Part shown: one piece after another, positions 46,230-59,480 of the stretch
Layout: every line of letters starts with the position of its first letter
How positions within the stretch are numbered: the first letter of the stretch is position 1
Source: Blasia pusilla
Lineage: Eukaryota > Marchantiophyta > Marchantiopsida > Blasiales
Direction: 5' to 3'
Length of the DNA stretch: 64,000 nt
Assembly: GCA_050084515.1 (NCBI GenBank)
Contig: CM114274.1
Location: forward strand, 19,964,001-20,028,000
The notes under the pieces: model-generated
What the model saw: only the letters and a program-made list of their open reading frames with translations
Databases searched by the model: none
Told to the model about the DNA's origin: nothing
Made by a program: the position numbers and the translations under genes

Positions 46230-48400
46230 TTGTGACAGCTTTCAAAGTCTCACACTATCAATATTGTGTTGGCTAAGTCAGTTGTAGGTTCACATATGAC
46301 TTCAAATAATTAAAATCTTTTCCATTGGACCAAGTATTCAACTCGTTGGTGATGAGCTCTCGAGTGCATTTTGTCAATATGCGTTCCACTTCAATTTCTT
46401 CATGATCTCCTACCATTTGAGGTAGTGTTGGAGGGAAAATCTTGTCCTAAAATATTTTAGGATGTGGAATAAATGGTCAAAGAATAAATAATGAAACGAA
46501 TGATAGATTTTCATACGAATCAGTAGGTCTAACTTATATGCCACAACATCCATATTCTGTAGAATGGCAAAAGGCTCCATACAATGAGGATTATGCTTAG
46601 CCGCACCTGGTAATGATAAATTGGTTGTTGCTAACCAAAATTTATCCCCTCTATCATTCGATGATGAGAATATTCATATTTTGTTCCATTCTAGGCAATA
46701 GCCAACTTCTTCTTAGCAAGTTTAACTCCTTTTTTAATGTGATTCACAAACTGATTAACTATTGTTTCTTTTGTAGATTCTAATGAAGTTTCCCTATTTG
46801 AGTAAGAGTAAGAAGGATCGAGGTATGCTCGTTGTATATTAAAAAGAAGGGTGTTTCTTAATGGAAGAATTCATAGAATTATTGTAGAAAAAAACTCTTC
46901 CAATGGCAACAATAAGTCCCATCTTTGTTGATTCTCCAATCTTAAGGCCCATAGCATATTCTCAATGACACGGTTGGCTCTTTCAATCATTCCACTAGTT
47001 TGAAGGTAATAAGCTATAGAATGACTAGTTTAATTTGGAGCAATCCTAACAAGGCATTCCAAAGTAGACTTGTGCAATGGATTTCTTTATCAATGATAAG
47101 GACTTTAGGAAGACCATAAAAAACAAAGATTGTCTCCATGTAGATCTTCACCAACTCGGGGGGCGATTACGATCTTCTTGGTTAGATGGAGGTATATTGT
47201 CTTGCGTAGTCTATCCAAAAACACTACAATAGAGTCATACATCGTGATCGTATATGGTAGCTTATGAAGATCCCATACTAATTTGATCCCAACGTTGATG
47301 ACGTGTAAGGATAGGCTATAAGAAGCTTGCTAGTTTTGTATTACTAGCCTTGATTTGTTGACAAATCATGCAACTCCTAATATATGCATCAGCATCTCCC
47401 CTCGTTTTGGGCCAAAAGTATATCCGTTGTAACCACTTGAAGATTCTTTCAAATCCCATATAACATGCAATATTTGTATCATGAGTGTATAAGTATGGAT
47501 CTTGTGAGATTCACACTTTAGCATTATGGAAAACCAATCCTTAAGACTTCTATGCTTTCTTGGCATGAATAACAATTATAATTTTTTCGTCCTCCTTTGT
47601 TGGTTTGATCGATATTTTTTGTTGACTAGAGTGAATGTGCATTTCATACATATTAATTATATATGGCATACAAGTCAAGGCATATGCCAATTTGTTATTT
47701 TCTTCGACATAGATAGTTTTCATAATGATTTTTTATCATCAATTTTCCCATCAAATTTATCTTCCGGAGAGCTCATATTGGGACCTCTAAGTAGACAAAG
47801 GGGTTGTGATTCATCCTCACCATAAACGCCTTATCAGATAAACAATGTTTCCAATGCTTAGTTGCTACTATTATAGCGAGTTCTTTTTTCTCGATTGCTT
47901 CGTAGTTTTGCTCTACTAACAACAACTTGTGGCAAAATAAGGAAACTGGATGTCATTCATTCTCCTATTTCTTGTTGTAATACCCCTTAATTGGTAGTAC
48001 CTGATGTATCTTTGGCCAACTCGAAAGGTCAATTAAGATCATACCACTTCAAAATAGGGGAATTAATCAAGATATCCTTTGATGATTAGAAAATAATCGC
48101 TTATGATATATATCCCAATTCCATTTTTATCCTTTTTCTAATAAAGTTGTCATGGATTGTGTAATTTGAGCAAAACTTTTGAGAAATCTTCGATAGAATC
48201 TTGTTTATCCTAGAGAACTCTTTAACTGAGTTTGATCCTTCAGGTCCCATTTCTTTTATCATGTCGAATTTCTCCCTCATCACTAGAATGCCTTTTGTGC
48301 TTACTCGATTCCCTAAACAATCAACTTCTATCTTGCCGAAATCATATTTGGAGGCTTTAACATACAACTTATTATCTTGTGGGATTTTAAGGACTTCTTA
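46230..48400 (-). mobile_element. Degenerate Ty3/gypsy chromovirus (RT, integrase, chromodomain)
   Basis: Minus-strand reading from high to low coordinates gives the RT connection block YVKASKYDFGKIEVDCLGNRV (48367-48300). The integrase zinc-binding end RSCMICQQIKAS follows (about 47360). Integrase core pieces are IKLVWDLHKLPYTIT (about 47290), DSIVVFLDRLRKTIYLH and the SGMIERANRVIENMLWALRLENQQRW block (about 46990-46900). A chromodomain is readable as VEYLVQWKRF, then CEPTTDLAN (about 46350-46260). This is the standard chromovirus order. RT is partial and stops are frequent. No LTRs were delimited. It carries no methyltransferase and is unrelated to the copies at 37-41 kb. Confidence 0.75.
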
Positions 48401-48635
48401 CGGTTGGAAAAAACCAAACAAGTCTGAAGGACATGGACGAACAAGTTTGGACATGTCCACAGATATAAATTGCAAAAGATGGGGCACACACTTGTAATTC
48501 GTGGTGGAAGGCAAGAAAACGGTAGGCGGGGCAATAAGGGGGGAGGGAGTGGAGGTGGAAGGAGGAAAAAAAAAGAAAATACGGATCATGAAGGCAAGTG
48601 GGGGGAATGAGAAAGAAGGGGGATATGGGTCCGTG

Positions 48636-48695
48636 TTACTAGAAAGTCCGTGTCCGTGGACATGAACATGTCCGCAGACATGGACTTTCTAGTAA
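48636..48695. repeat. 29-bp-arm hairpin
   Basis: Left arm 48636-48664 and right arm 48667-48695 are reverse complements with three differences, separated by AA. The outer ends read TTACTAGAAAGTCC and GGACTTTCTAGTAA. It follows a purine-rich stretch (48530-48620) next to the chromovirus relic. It could be a MITE remnant or a small-RNA precursor; no expression evidence can be seen. Confidence 0.9.
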
Positions 48696-49218
48696 GGACT
48701 CGTAAAGGATTGCACGGGTCCTTATTTAATAATTCACTTTCCTTAACAATCTCGTTGCATGACCTCTACTTAACATGACCAAAAGTATTTTTGAAAAAAA
48801 GGTAGTGATATGTGTTAAACGCTCGAGGTTAAAAGGAGGAGCAACTATAAAAATTACATCCTACAATTAGTATATAGATAACCATAGACGATTATTAGGG
48901 TTTGATTGGGTGCATATTTTTGTTGAACGTATATGTGAGTTATCACGACCAAAGACTCCATGGCCATAACCACAAGCACATACATAAATTGCATGAAGGA
49001 AGAAATCGATCTGGAACCCAACACAATTGGTTGTTATTTACTCATCTCAACTTTATCTCGACAATCAATTTTTCTTCTTGATAGTACTTCAATAGAATCA
49101 ATAGACTCTTCCTCCTTACATTAGCTGTGCGTGATAGCAACTCTGCCACATATAGGATCAAACATCTCCAAACATGGCTCCTCTAATTCTACAATTCAAT
49201 TTTGTGAGAGATCCACTG
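48696..49218. other. Unassigned sequence
   Basis: No gene or element recognised. ACTG at 49215-49218 is the left half of the target-site duplication of the next solo LTR. Confidence 0.4.
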
Positions 49219-49773
49219 TGTCACATCTGAGTAGTTGTAGGTAGGGATCTATCGCGACAACAACATAGAGAGCCAACGGACTATCTTGATTGTAACTTGG
49301 TCTTGAGGTGTTGGATGGGATTGAGGATAGTTTCGTTGTGTCAAGAACGTCGTTTTTGATGACTTTCCTGTTGGGGTCTTTCATAACCGGGTGACTTGTT
49401 TAGTAGGTCACCCGCCCTTGGTAACCTGTGCGCGTTGGTTACCAGGAGGGTTGCTATTTTCGGGGGAAGAGCGTTTTGGCTCTTTCCACACCTATATATA
49501 TATAGGAGAGAGATGGCATTCTTAAGCCATCTTTCTCATGTTGGGCTGTTGGAGCACCATTCTTGCTCGTGTATATGAGATAGGACCAAGGTGCTAGCGT
49601 CCGGATTCCTTGATGGCGCAGGGTGGATGAGGTTCGAAATGCCGATATAGATCGAGGAGTGGATTTTTAGGTCGAGTGTGCCATTTTTACTCTTATGTTG
49701 GGGAAGATCGGTGTTGTGTGGTGTGGATGTGATCAACGATATGTATTGTGTAGCGATGTGTATGCACACGACA
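49219..49773 (+). mobile_element. Solo LTR with 4-bp target-site duplication and TATA segment
   Basis: Starts TGTCACATCT and ends CACGACA. It is flanked by ACTG on both sides (49215-49218 and 49774-49777). It is homologous throughout to 26134-26754 in the same orientation. A TATATATATATA segment at about 49491-49502, followed by GGAGAGAGATGGC, looks like the LTR promoter and transcription-start region. Because the flanking tetranucleotides differ between the two copies, these were independent insertions. Confidence 0.87.
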
Positions 49774-50361
49774 ACTGGCCATTGTAAGGAAAGTCTAATG
49801 TTAGGAGAAATGTTTGTGGACGGTAAAAGAGGTCGAGTTTTATTGTCACAAGTGTCCACACATATATACTAGTGTGTTGCTCATGCTATGCATTTTTTCC
49901 TTGCACGTCTTTTGCCCTCTTAACTTAACTATCCGCTTAACTATTTGATTAAATTGACACTGGCCAATAGTAGAAGAGCCTTAAAAGAGACATGGTCATC
50001 GCATAGAGTAGGGTTTCTCTAACCCCGTGGTATGGTAAATAAATCGAGCCCGTATGAGTGTAGTATAGATAATCCCATGCCGTATAGATGAAATCCAACC
50101 TAATGTCAAGAAGGATTTTCCGAGGATAAATTAAAAAAAAAACCCCTTCCTCCTCACACTATATTATAAATGAGTCATAAGTGATACTAGGACAATGCGC
50201 CTAGGCGTAGTACCATGCCAAAGAGTAAAATTGAAGGAAGCTACTATAAGGGCTCAGCAAAGCAAAATGATTAGAAAACGATTAGGGTTAGGGTTGCAAA
50301 TTCGGTATAACGCTCGTACGAAGTTGGCCTCAACGAATGTAGACCGAGTGAGGGGTCTCTA
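49774..50361. other. Intergenic, upstream of PRMT5
   Basis: No coding content. It contains GATTAGGGTTAGGGTTG at about 50281-50297, two telomere-type repeats that also look like telo-boxes, about 700 bp upstream of the PRMT5 start codon. Confidence 0.4.
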
Positions 50362-51030
50362 GGGTTTTAGGAATAACGTCTTTCCTCCGCGTGCAATACG
50401 AGCATACACATACTTTCCAGAAAGGCGGGGCTGGGGGTTTAAGCGGGAGACGCAGCTCGGCCATCCATCCATCCTTCCTTCCTTCCTTCCTTCCTTCCGT
50501 CCTTCAATCAATCTCGTGAACCGTGGGAGCCAGTCCGAGGCCTTGTTTGTTCCGGAAGAATTGGAGGGTTTCGAGCTCGAGATCTGCTGCCCTTCGTCGC
50601 CGATTCATCGAGGAGCGGAGTGGCGCGGAGAGAGAGGGAGAGCGAGGGCGGATTGGGACGGAGTGGAATTCGGGAGAGGAGGGGAGGAGGAGACAGGACG
50701 AAAATGCCTCTGGGGTTCTAGGAACTGCCTCTTTCCTTCGCGTGCGCAGGGCGAAGAAGTTCGTGGGTTTAAGCGGCAGACGCGTCGATCATACGATTTC
50801 AGAAACGTGGACGGAACGGAGGCACTCGGAGGATTTTATCCCGGAGGGCCAAGCCTGTGCGGTTTCGTGGTCGAGCTCTGCGGGGCCTGTGTCGTCGATT
50901 GATCGGCGAGGGGAGGGAGTGGAGGGGCGCGGAGCAGGACAAGAGAGACAGGGGGCGGACTGGGACGGCGCGGAATTCGGGAGAGGGGTAGGGAGGGGAG
51001 GAAGAGATTGGACGAAAATGCCTCTGGGGC
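50362..51030 (+). repeat. Tandemly duplicated 5' leader of PRMT5
   Basis: Two units of about 310-350 bp, 50362-50711 and 50712-51030, share ordered blocks. These are a TTTAGGAA/TCTAGGAA..CTTTCCT.CGCGTGC start, GGGTTTAAGCGG.AGACGC, a TCGAGCTC..CTGC segment, and the ending GGA.TTCGGGAGAGG followed by a GGACGAAAATGCCTCTGGGG block. The last block includes the true start codon and first four codons in unit 2, and a decoy copy in unit 1. Unit 1 additionally holds a (CCTT)n microsatellite at about 50461-50503. The region is GC-rich and probably is the promoter plus 5' UTR. Confidence 0.75.
50704..50721 (+). promoter_or_regulatory. Short upstream ORF: decoy copy of the PRMT5 start
   Basis: ATG CCT CTG GGG TTC TAG repeats the first four codons of PRMT5 (MPLG) in an identical GACGAAAATG context and then stops. 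If transcription starts upstream of it, scanning ribosomes would meet this five-codon frame about 300 nt before the real start, so it could lower translation. Whether it lies inside the mRNA is unknown. Confidence 0.5.
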
Positions 51031-54000
51031 AAAGGCAAGGGGACAACGGAGAGGCGCGGTACTGCGGAGCGGAAGCGGGCTTTTCCGATGACATTCAACA
51101 TTCGTTGGCGTTCGCTTTGGCTGGCTGTTTCGATTTTATCGTATCGCCCTTGGTACGTGTTGTTGAGCTATGGAGGGTATTTATTCCCCTGTTTGCGGGA
51201 GGATGTGACGACGGATTTGTAGATGTGTTTTGCCTCGTTGTAATTCAGTGTTTGCTACGCAGACTGATCCATCGTATAGGCCCAGCAAAGCCAAGGACGC
51301 CAATGGAGGTGCAGCCATTCCGCCTTTCTCAGGATCAGACTTGGTGCTCAGTCCCTCTCAGTGGAGTAGCCACATTGTCGGTGAGGTTTCTGACGTTTCC
51401 TAAGCTGCTGTCTCTCGGTAGAGTTCTCCTTTCTACTTTCTGTGACGAGAAAGTAAACTAAATGTCTAGAGAGTAAGTTCAAACGTTTTGCTCGATCACT
51501 TCGTGACTGTGAGGTGTTTCTAAAAGTGTCCTCTGTGGAAGGGTCACACTAGGTTCGAAGCATCATGAATGCCACGTGAAGATCTAGTTGAGGACTGTAG
51601 CTGAGGACTAGGTTTGTCGGCCATGGTATATTGGTCAGACAAGGTGAAATTGTGCAGGTGCGCAAGTTCACCTTTGAAGTGTGGAGTAGGAATTACTGAC
51701 AGTTCTGTCTGGGAAATATCAGGTAAAATCAGTCCCTGGATCGATCCAGATTCACCCGATGCTGTAGAGAGGTCAGATTCTGAGATAACCATCAAGCAGG
51801 AGGCCGCATGGGCATCTCATCTGTCCTTACAGGTCTGTCATCGACCAATTTGGTTGGCTCAGTTGTGGGCTTAGTCAGCTCTTTTTTTTGTCGCAAGGGG
51901 TTGGTGGGTACCACGCTTCACAAATCTCTGCAATGGAACTGACTCCCTGTTTTACTGCCATTTTAGGCTTGTCTCCTGCCAACTCCAAGACCACTGAATT
52001 GTGGAAATTATGCTCGATGTGTGAACCAGACCTTGCAAGGGCTCTCCAATATGCAGGTATGCAGGTTCTCGAAGATTGGGCACGATTGTAGACTATTCCT
52101 TACAGGTGGCTATAGAAATAAGGAGGGCGTGATGAAATAATCAAATTGTGTAGATTGAGCGACAAGATATCCGAAGAAAATAATGTCTATTCAACTTTTC
52201 CAGCACGTCAAACACGAGGCCAAGCTAGGAAAGCTGGAAGAAAATCTGAGTGGCGACTTAAACATGATGAGAGCGCTGGGGAGCACTGCTCAACATGAGT
52301 TTTTTAAGTGACGTGCACAAAGACTTCCTGTTCCTTGAAGTTCATTTCTAAACCAGCCCGTGGGGTGAAATGCGCTCCCCTCATCCTTTTGCCTGTTTCA
52401 GCAGTGGTCTCCTGAGAGTTCTGTATCGGAAACCGGGAAGATGTACACAACATGTAAAACAGTAAAAGAGGTTGACTTGAACGTTAATTTGAAAGCTAAC
52501 CACCAATCTTGCTTTCACCCTTAAGTTAAAGCCCTTTTGTGCTGTGCACCTTCTGGAAGAGAGGATGGGGAGCACACCACTGGTATCAAATATTTTTCAG
52601 AACAGTACATTCAAAATACAAAACTTTTTCCTTCTTTCCCAAATTGTCGAAAAGATTCTTACCTTCTACGGCAGAGAATCTTGGAGAAATTGTCAATGTT
52701 GCAGTGTCACATCTGCCATGCTCCCAACAGACTCTCAGGCAGTTTTAATTACTTGACTCATGCAGTTGTGGCTACGGATTCCTCTGGTGAGTCCGGAGAT
52801 GGAAGTGGCCCAAGGAACGGAAAAAGAGGATGCTTTGATCTTGGTAAGAGTATTACCTGTCTGGTTTGCGTAAGCTCCGATTCTGTCTACATGTGTATCT
52901 AGCTTCTTGTTTCCATGGCTGCCTTGATGAGTCCCTCACGAGACACGTGCATGGAGTGTTTTGATGAGCAGGAAAGAGATCAGATTACAGGTCGTTTCAA
53001 ACATGACACTTGGGAGTGGTGGAACATGTTCCGTACTCTTTGTGAGCATCACAGCCAGCTCTCTGTTGCGCTTGATATTACGTAAGATTTTTTTACTTAA
53101 TTGGATTGCACCTCCACCTAGTCGGGAACTCTGGTCAGGTTTTTGTTCTTCGTACCCCCTTCAACAACTAGTTTCGTTGGATTTTCTTTTGTTCTTTTGA
53201 GGCCAGAGGCTAAACCATTTTGTGCTAATTTCAATTTTTGAGCTTCTTTGTGCAGTTAATTAGTGAATTTGACTTCAGATGTCTTGTAAATGTTGTCCCT
53301 CTCAAATCTCCACTTAATTATCTTTGGTCAACTTCTACTTCTGTTCACGTGAAATCTCTGTTGGGGTTTGTCAAAGTGCACACTTGTTCTGAGTCATGTG
53401 TTGGTCTTGGATTAATGGACGTTGAAGTTTTGTATGAGGATAGAAGTTAAGGAGTATTCCTGTTGTACTCTAGCAGAGGACATTCTCTGCTGCTTTGTCA
53501 CTCTTAATGATCCTTTTCTGTCTCATAGGGCTGAGCTGCCATCTCAAAACTCAGTGAAGCGCTGGATAGGAGAGCCTCTGCGGGCAGCCATCCTTCATAC
53601 AAGCGTATGTATCAATACCATCGGGTTGAAATGTTGTCACCGGAGGCGGCTTTGTTGTGCATGTGCCGTTTGTTTCTCATGTGCGATTCCATCCAAAGCC
53701 TCACGTGAAATTTATGTTTTACATTCCAGTTCATAAGTGTATTTCTAGCTGTTGATGGATATGTGATGAGTGTTGTGAGGGCTTCAGATTGACTGTCTTC
53801 ACTTCTGAACTGGTCTATGTTACCTGCAGGCTTTTTTGACCAACAAGCGGGGATATCCATGTCTTTCTAAGCAACATCAAAGTCTGATAACAACTCTATT
53901 TAATCACAATGTGCAAGTATGTTACTGTTTTCGCCTTACCACCCTATTCAGCCAAGAGAGAGGGAAGTAATTGTCCGTTTAGATCAAAACAAAGTTCTCT

Positions 54001-57000
54001 GCTATGTCTTGGCATGTAATTTTTGTTATCCGTGTTCATGAAGATAAACAAGTCTTTCTTTAACTTGAAGAGGTAAGGACTATCCTCCTTAGGGGACTTT
54101 TGAACCAGATCCTGGACAGATCTTAAATTTTTTTATGCTGTCCTGTTCCTGGTTTTGTGCAGATAGTAATCTCTGGGAACTGTTTACACGAGGTGGAGAG
54201 TGTGGAAGCAACTACTGTTAGTGAAACAAGCAGCAATGGTTCAGAGGGTACCACACTTAAACTGATTCGCCTCAATTATTTAAGATCCAAAAAGTTTAAT
54301 GCAGGTCACTCAACCGAATTTTACTTAAGCCTGGAGCAGTAGTCCTTCACGTTGATATTTGAATCATAACATGAGTACAGAATCTGCCCTCTTGAGTTGC
54401 ACATTTTGTTCAACTGCAGTTAGTCATTATTTTGAGTTGTCAAGTGTCCTGCATTTGAGTGACAGTCTTCTTCATAGGCCAGAAGAATAGTGTGGTGGGT
54501 CTTTGAGTGTGGTCAGCTGGTAATTACAGTTGTTTATACTGGGTTTGATTTTCATGGATACTTCTTGATGCCTGTGGACCTCCACCACATCTGATGGAAA
54601 GAAATAATTGCAGATAGATTTCATTCAAAGCACCCTCTGCGAGCTTACCTGGAGTATGTTTCTCATCTTTATCGAAAAATGGACCCACCAACTGAGCAAG
54701 AACGATTTGAAGTAAGATTTTCTTCATGGTTTATCTTTGTTGGTTTAATGCTATAGATCTAGAAGCCTCATTGATCCTGAATATACAGGTGACAGCATTT
54801 GTGGTCTCTCTTGGGTTAGTATTAATTTTTTGTTGGAATATGTTTTCTGGTTTTGATGTTATTTTCATGTTATACAAGTGCCGTTTCATATTACTTCGGC
54901 CAAAATATTGTTTTAAGGATCTGTGACTCTGACAGTGGGCTTTTATCTAATAGAATTATTTTAGTTACACCAAAGTGTCCTTGCAATAACAATACATTTT
55001 GACAGGATGGTCATCCAATTGATGCACTTCCTGACCAAGTTTGCAAATTTTGAGGGTCCTGCCATGTTCTTTGTGTTCATAAACAGTACGAGCCTGGACT
55101 TTTTTCCGATCTTATTAGCTCTTTGGTTTACTTCGTCGTGGATTGCAGATGGGCTACAGAGATTTTCTCCAGGCTCCACTTCAGGTTATGTTTTGTTCTC
55201 ATTAAGTGCAGAGTTTAATTTGTGAGTTCATCATGGTAGTTTTTTGGATCTAGACCCTTCTTTATTACCTTAGTATTTGTAGCTGTAGTGGATGAACTAC
55301 TAGCTGAAAATTTCCCTAATCCAGCAAATTTGTAAGTTGCATTACCTTTTTGGTTGTGTGTGAATTCTGACTTTTAACCTGGAACACTGAGTGTCACAAT
55401 TAAAACTGTAAATAATAAGAAACCCCTTGTGCTACAGGGGTTACTTATTTAATGTGTGTCAAGCTGACATTGAGTTGAACTTACCATGCAGCCCTTGATG
55501 GATAACTTAGAGGCCCAAACATATGAAACTTTTGAAAAGGATTTTACCAAGTACAGCCAGGTACGGAACAATTGCGTCAAAATGCCCTCAAGAACATCAT
55601 ATGCTTCATGGTCCTGTGAAATCACTCTTTCCTGCAGATGATTTATGGAATTACTTTTGATTTTGTCAAGGCGTGTTCCTCCAGGCATATTGTGAACTAG
55701 AATGATCGTGACTGGCATTGTTGAATTAGAAGGCACACTTCATGGTAGCACCTTGGAGGGAAAGATCATTTTTTTTTTCAGATTTTTCTTTCATGGGTTT
55801 CAAGATATCTGGGAGTAGGCCATTTCCTGGGCTCTGTTTCAGCAACATCTATTTACTGCTGGGAACTCTCAAATCATGTTGTGGCTGGTTTTTATGTGTG
55901 CAGTATCAAAAAGCAGTACATGCAGCACTACTTGATCGGGTTCCTGACAGAAAGGCTTCTACATCTACAATTGTAAGCAAGGGGGCAGCTGCAGCGTGAC
56001 TGTTGTATGCTCTGAGTCCTACCTTGTCATGATGGTGTGTGAAATAAACTGGGATGGGTGATCTACCATTGTTAGGTGGGGGCCTTTTGAAGGTTGTTCC
56101 CAATCTTTAATTACCCTGAATTATGAGATACGATTTTATATTTGTGTCTGGGATCACAGTGTGACATCAACTTAAAGTTTAAGTCTGAGTCAAACAGTGT
56201 AGAGATGATAGAGGGGAGAACTTCAACTTCATTACTTGGGAAGTGAGACCAGTAGTAAGGCTTTCCCAGCTATTCCCTACATGAAGAAATCAGTGAAGGA
56301 GTTTATTCTCCTTTCGTCGGGTATGGTCTGCCATGTTTAGATGTCAATGTTGCGCCACAATGGAATCTTATGCTCTTACTATAGTGAATGGTAACAGAGT
56401 AATTAAGGAATCAAACTGCTTTCGTCGTTCTTTTTCCTTCTGTAACCAGGGTGGTTACATTCTAATTAGTTCTGTTGTAATGTATTGTAGGAAATTTGAA
56501 AGACTGTCCAGATAACAAATGCGGTTGTGTAGTATTCCTTAACATATTGCAAAGGAATCACCTGACAATAAATCTAACTGGTAAATCCCATTGTTATACA
56601 TGGTGTACAGGTTCTTATGGTTGTTGGTGCAGGTCGTGGACCACTGGTTAGAGCCTCTTTACAGGTGCAGTCGTCATCTCATAGCCTCATCTTCTTGTAC
56701 CAAATGCCTAGTACTGCTTTGTCATCGGCAAACTCTTGGTGCTATCTTTTTTCCCATCAATGGAATCACTGTTACTGGCTTAAAAGAGGTGCCAACTTGG
56801 TAAAAATACATTTTCTGACATCTGTGTCCACAGGCTGGTGAAGAGGCAGGAAGAAAATTACGAGTGTATGCTGTTGAGAAGAATCCAAATGCTGTTGTCA
56901 CACTACATGTAAATACTTTAACACTCTCAGTAGCTCATGGCTTGGTATTCTGGCTACACGCATCATCCTGTCAAGGGCTGAAATCCAAGTGGGTTGCATA

Positions 57001-59480
57001 TACCTTTGTGGGTCTATGTCCAGAATTTTGGAGATCTTTTGGACTTCAAGTCTACTTGGGCTTTTGCATGGTTTATGTGATGGCAGGTTCTCTTAGAAAT
57101 AGAACAAAAAGGACTAGTACTGTGCAGTGAATCATTGATCATGTCTCCACATGTGATGGAGGCTTTGAACAGGAATACTTCATTCAATTGTGAAGAGCTT
57201 GTAACACTGAGAAATTCGATCATGCCTCTTGTCTTGTGTGTCCAGAGTTTGATAAGGCTGGAAGGTTGGGAAGACCTGGTCACAGTTGTCTCATGTGACA
57301 TGCGGCAATGGAATGCTCCAGAGCAAGCAGACATTTTGGTAAGGTTAAACTAAAGGTTAACTGGCTTTGACTCTCCTACTTTATTATTTACTTATGGACC
57401 ATTGACAAAGTGTCCCTTTTTGATGCCTTTTAGATTTAATTAGTTAGCCTTAAGATCATCTGTTCGCACAACATCTGGTTTCAGGATCTATCTATGTACT
57501 TGAAGAATTCGGTACTGATATCTGGTAAAGGGTTTTCAGATGGAAGGCTTATAGGTATGACTTGGTACAAGTAGCTTACTTGCTCTCACCCATTTTTTAT
57601 ATTCAGGTCAGTGAGCTCTTAGGATCATTTGGAGACAATGAGTTATCTCCAGAGTGTTTAGATGGAGCCCAGAGATTCTTGAAGAAGGATGGCATTTCTA
57701 TTCCAAGCTCGTAAGTATATCACAGCAAAAGACTCTTGCTACATGTGAAATGTAGACTTTGGCGATATGGATGTCCATTGCACAAAGATTAAATGGTTGT
57801 CCTCATCAGCATGTGTTATATCTGCTTTGTGGTATCTTCGAAGGACTCACTAGTGGGATGTATCCAGACCCAACGTAGCTGAACTGAGTAAATTTGCTAT
57901 TGTGCAGTTACACAAGTTTCATAGGCCCAATTACTGCATCAAAACTTCATAATGATGTATGTCCTAGCTCCACACTCTCCCTCTACTTTTTTTCCTTTAC
58001 ACTGTAAGTAGTACTGTCTGTCATTCAGAACTGTAAGCAAAGTGTGGACACGTTCATCATAAATAATTTATGATTCCGGGCTATTTATGTCTTTTGGATG
58101 GTGTTTATAGTGTTGGCTATTAACGAAATTCCAATCAGCTTGTTGCATGTTCAATGTATGGAATGGTCTGTGTGTATGAAACATGTCTGCTGCATGGGTT
58201 AGTTGAACGGTCTGACTTCCTTGTCGTTAAATGTCTGCCACAGTTAGACTGATAGTTATCGTGGTAGGTTGATTTCTATTTTGCATGTAAAAGTTCCACT
58301 TACACTCAAGGTTTCTCCTCAAACGCACTAGAAATTGGACTTGGGGAATTATTGTTCATCTGAACCTCTGATGCAGGTGAAGTCTTATTCTGATCTGGCA
58401 CATTTTGAGACAGCATATGTAGTAAAACTCCACAGCGTGGCAAAATTAGCTCCCCCCCAACCAGTAAGTATCTAATTGTCCAAAAAGTGACACCCGTCTT
58501 GTTGAAGTACACCTACTACCTGAATATATGTTGCAACTTAGCACCTGAATTTTAATAGTGATTTTGAATTCAACGTTTGTATTCGGTATACTTGGTTGTT
58601 CTCATGGCAGTCTCCTGGTCTCTCTTAAATTAAGGTTATCATGGCTCCCTAAGAAAGCTAATGATTAGGAGGTATCCAGTGTGTATGAAACACTTGAGTA
58701 TTTATTCAGATGCTGTGGACTCGGATGAAATTCTGCAGGTATTCACGTTTGATCATCCTACCTTCGTGGGTGAACTGAACAATAAACGCTACAAGAGGCT
58801 ACTCTTTGAGATGCCCCCAGACATGGGATCATCTTTAGTACACGGTGAGAGGATTGTCTATGCAATACTAAAAGTACTAAATCCTTGCTCTTCCTAGTGA
58901 TTTGAAGAGTGAAACCAAGCAAGATGAAAATGGAATGGTGGGTGTGCAGGGTTTGGAGGTTATTTTGATGCAGTCCTGTACAAGCATGTTCATCTTGGAA
59001 TTGAACCATCGACAGCAACTCCCAATATGTTCAGCTGGTGCGTTATTTCATCTGGGTATTTTGAGAGGAAATCTTTGTTTTTGTGTATGACATAGTCGAG
59101 CCCTGACATATGTTGATAATCCCGTGCAGGTTCGCGATTTTCTTTCCTCTGTGTAAACCGACCTACATACCAGCAGGATCTGTCTTGGAAGTTCATTTTT
59201 GGCGATGTGTAGGACCAACTAAGGTAATTTATCTGAACAACTATCTGAATCTACTACCGCAAGTAATTAACAAGCTAGCTATTATGTCTTGCTACTGGCA
59301 ATGGAGGTACTCATCAATTCTTAGAAGATAGATGCCTCTCAAGATTCTTGAGCATTACAAGAAATTTTGTTTCTGAAAGAAGATTTTTGTGTGCAGGTAT
59401 GGTATGAGTGGGCTGTTACTGCTCCATCTGTATCTCCAGTCCATAACGTCAATGGTAGATCTTACTGGGTTGGTCTGTAG
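51018..59480 (+). CDS. PRMT5: Protein arginine methyltransferase 5 (type II, symmetric)
   Basis: There are 23 exons: 51018-51152, 51263-51380, 51723-51832, 51967-52056, 52766-52843, 52972-53081, 53529-53604, 53830-53916, 54163-54247, 54614-54711, 55149-55184, 55492-55560, 55904-55972, 56611-56664, 56834-56908, 57246-57338, 57607-57710, 57908-57956, 58377-58463, 58739-58844, 58950-59037, 59130-59223 and 59397-59480. All join in frame to about 664 residues (Arabidopsis PRMT5 is about 640). The N terminus [17 protein letters not shown] and the C terminus NGRSYWVGL are family hallmarks. SAM motif [10 protein letters not shown] lies at about 391-399. The double-E loop [15 protein letters not shown] carries Glu464 and Glu473. 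Phe355 in YETFEKD matches the Phe tied to symmetric dimethylation. PRMT5 methylates Sm proteins and histones; in plants it affects splicing, flowering and the clock. The start is the only ATG in the frame, which stays open upstream to about 50523. Confidence 0.96.

Noticed and set aside
50281-50297. Interstitial telomere
   Set aside because: Only two TTAGGG-type units. This is too few for telomeric sequence and more like promoter telo-boxes.
50523-51461. 312-codon open frame over the PRMT5 leader and first exons as a separate protein
   Set aside because: It has no ATG before 51018, is Arg/Gly-rich because of GC-rich leader repeats, and past 51152 it runs through the donor site into the intron. 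Only the 51018-51152 part is coding.
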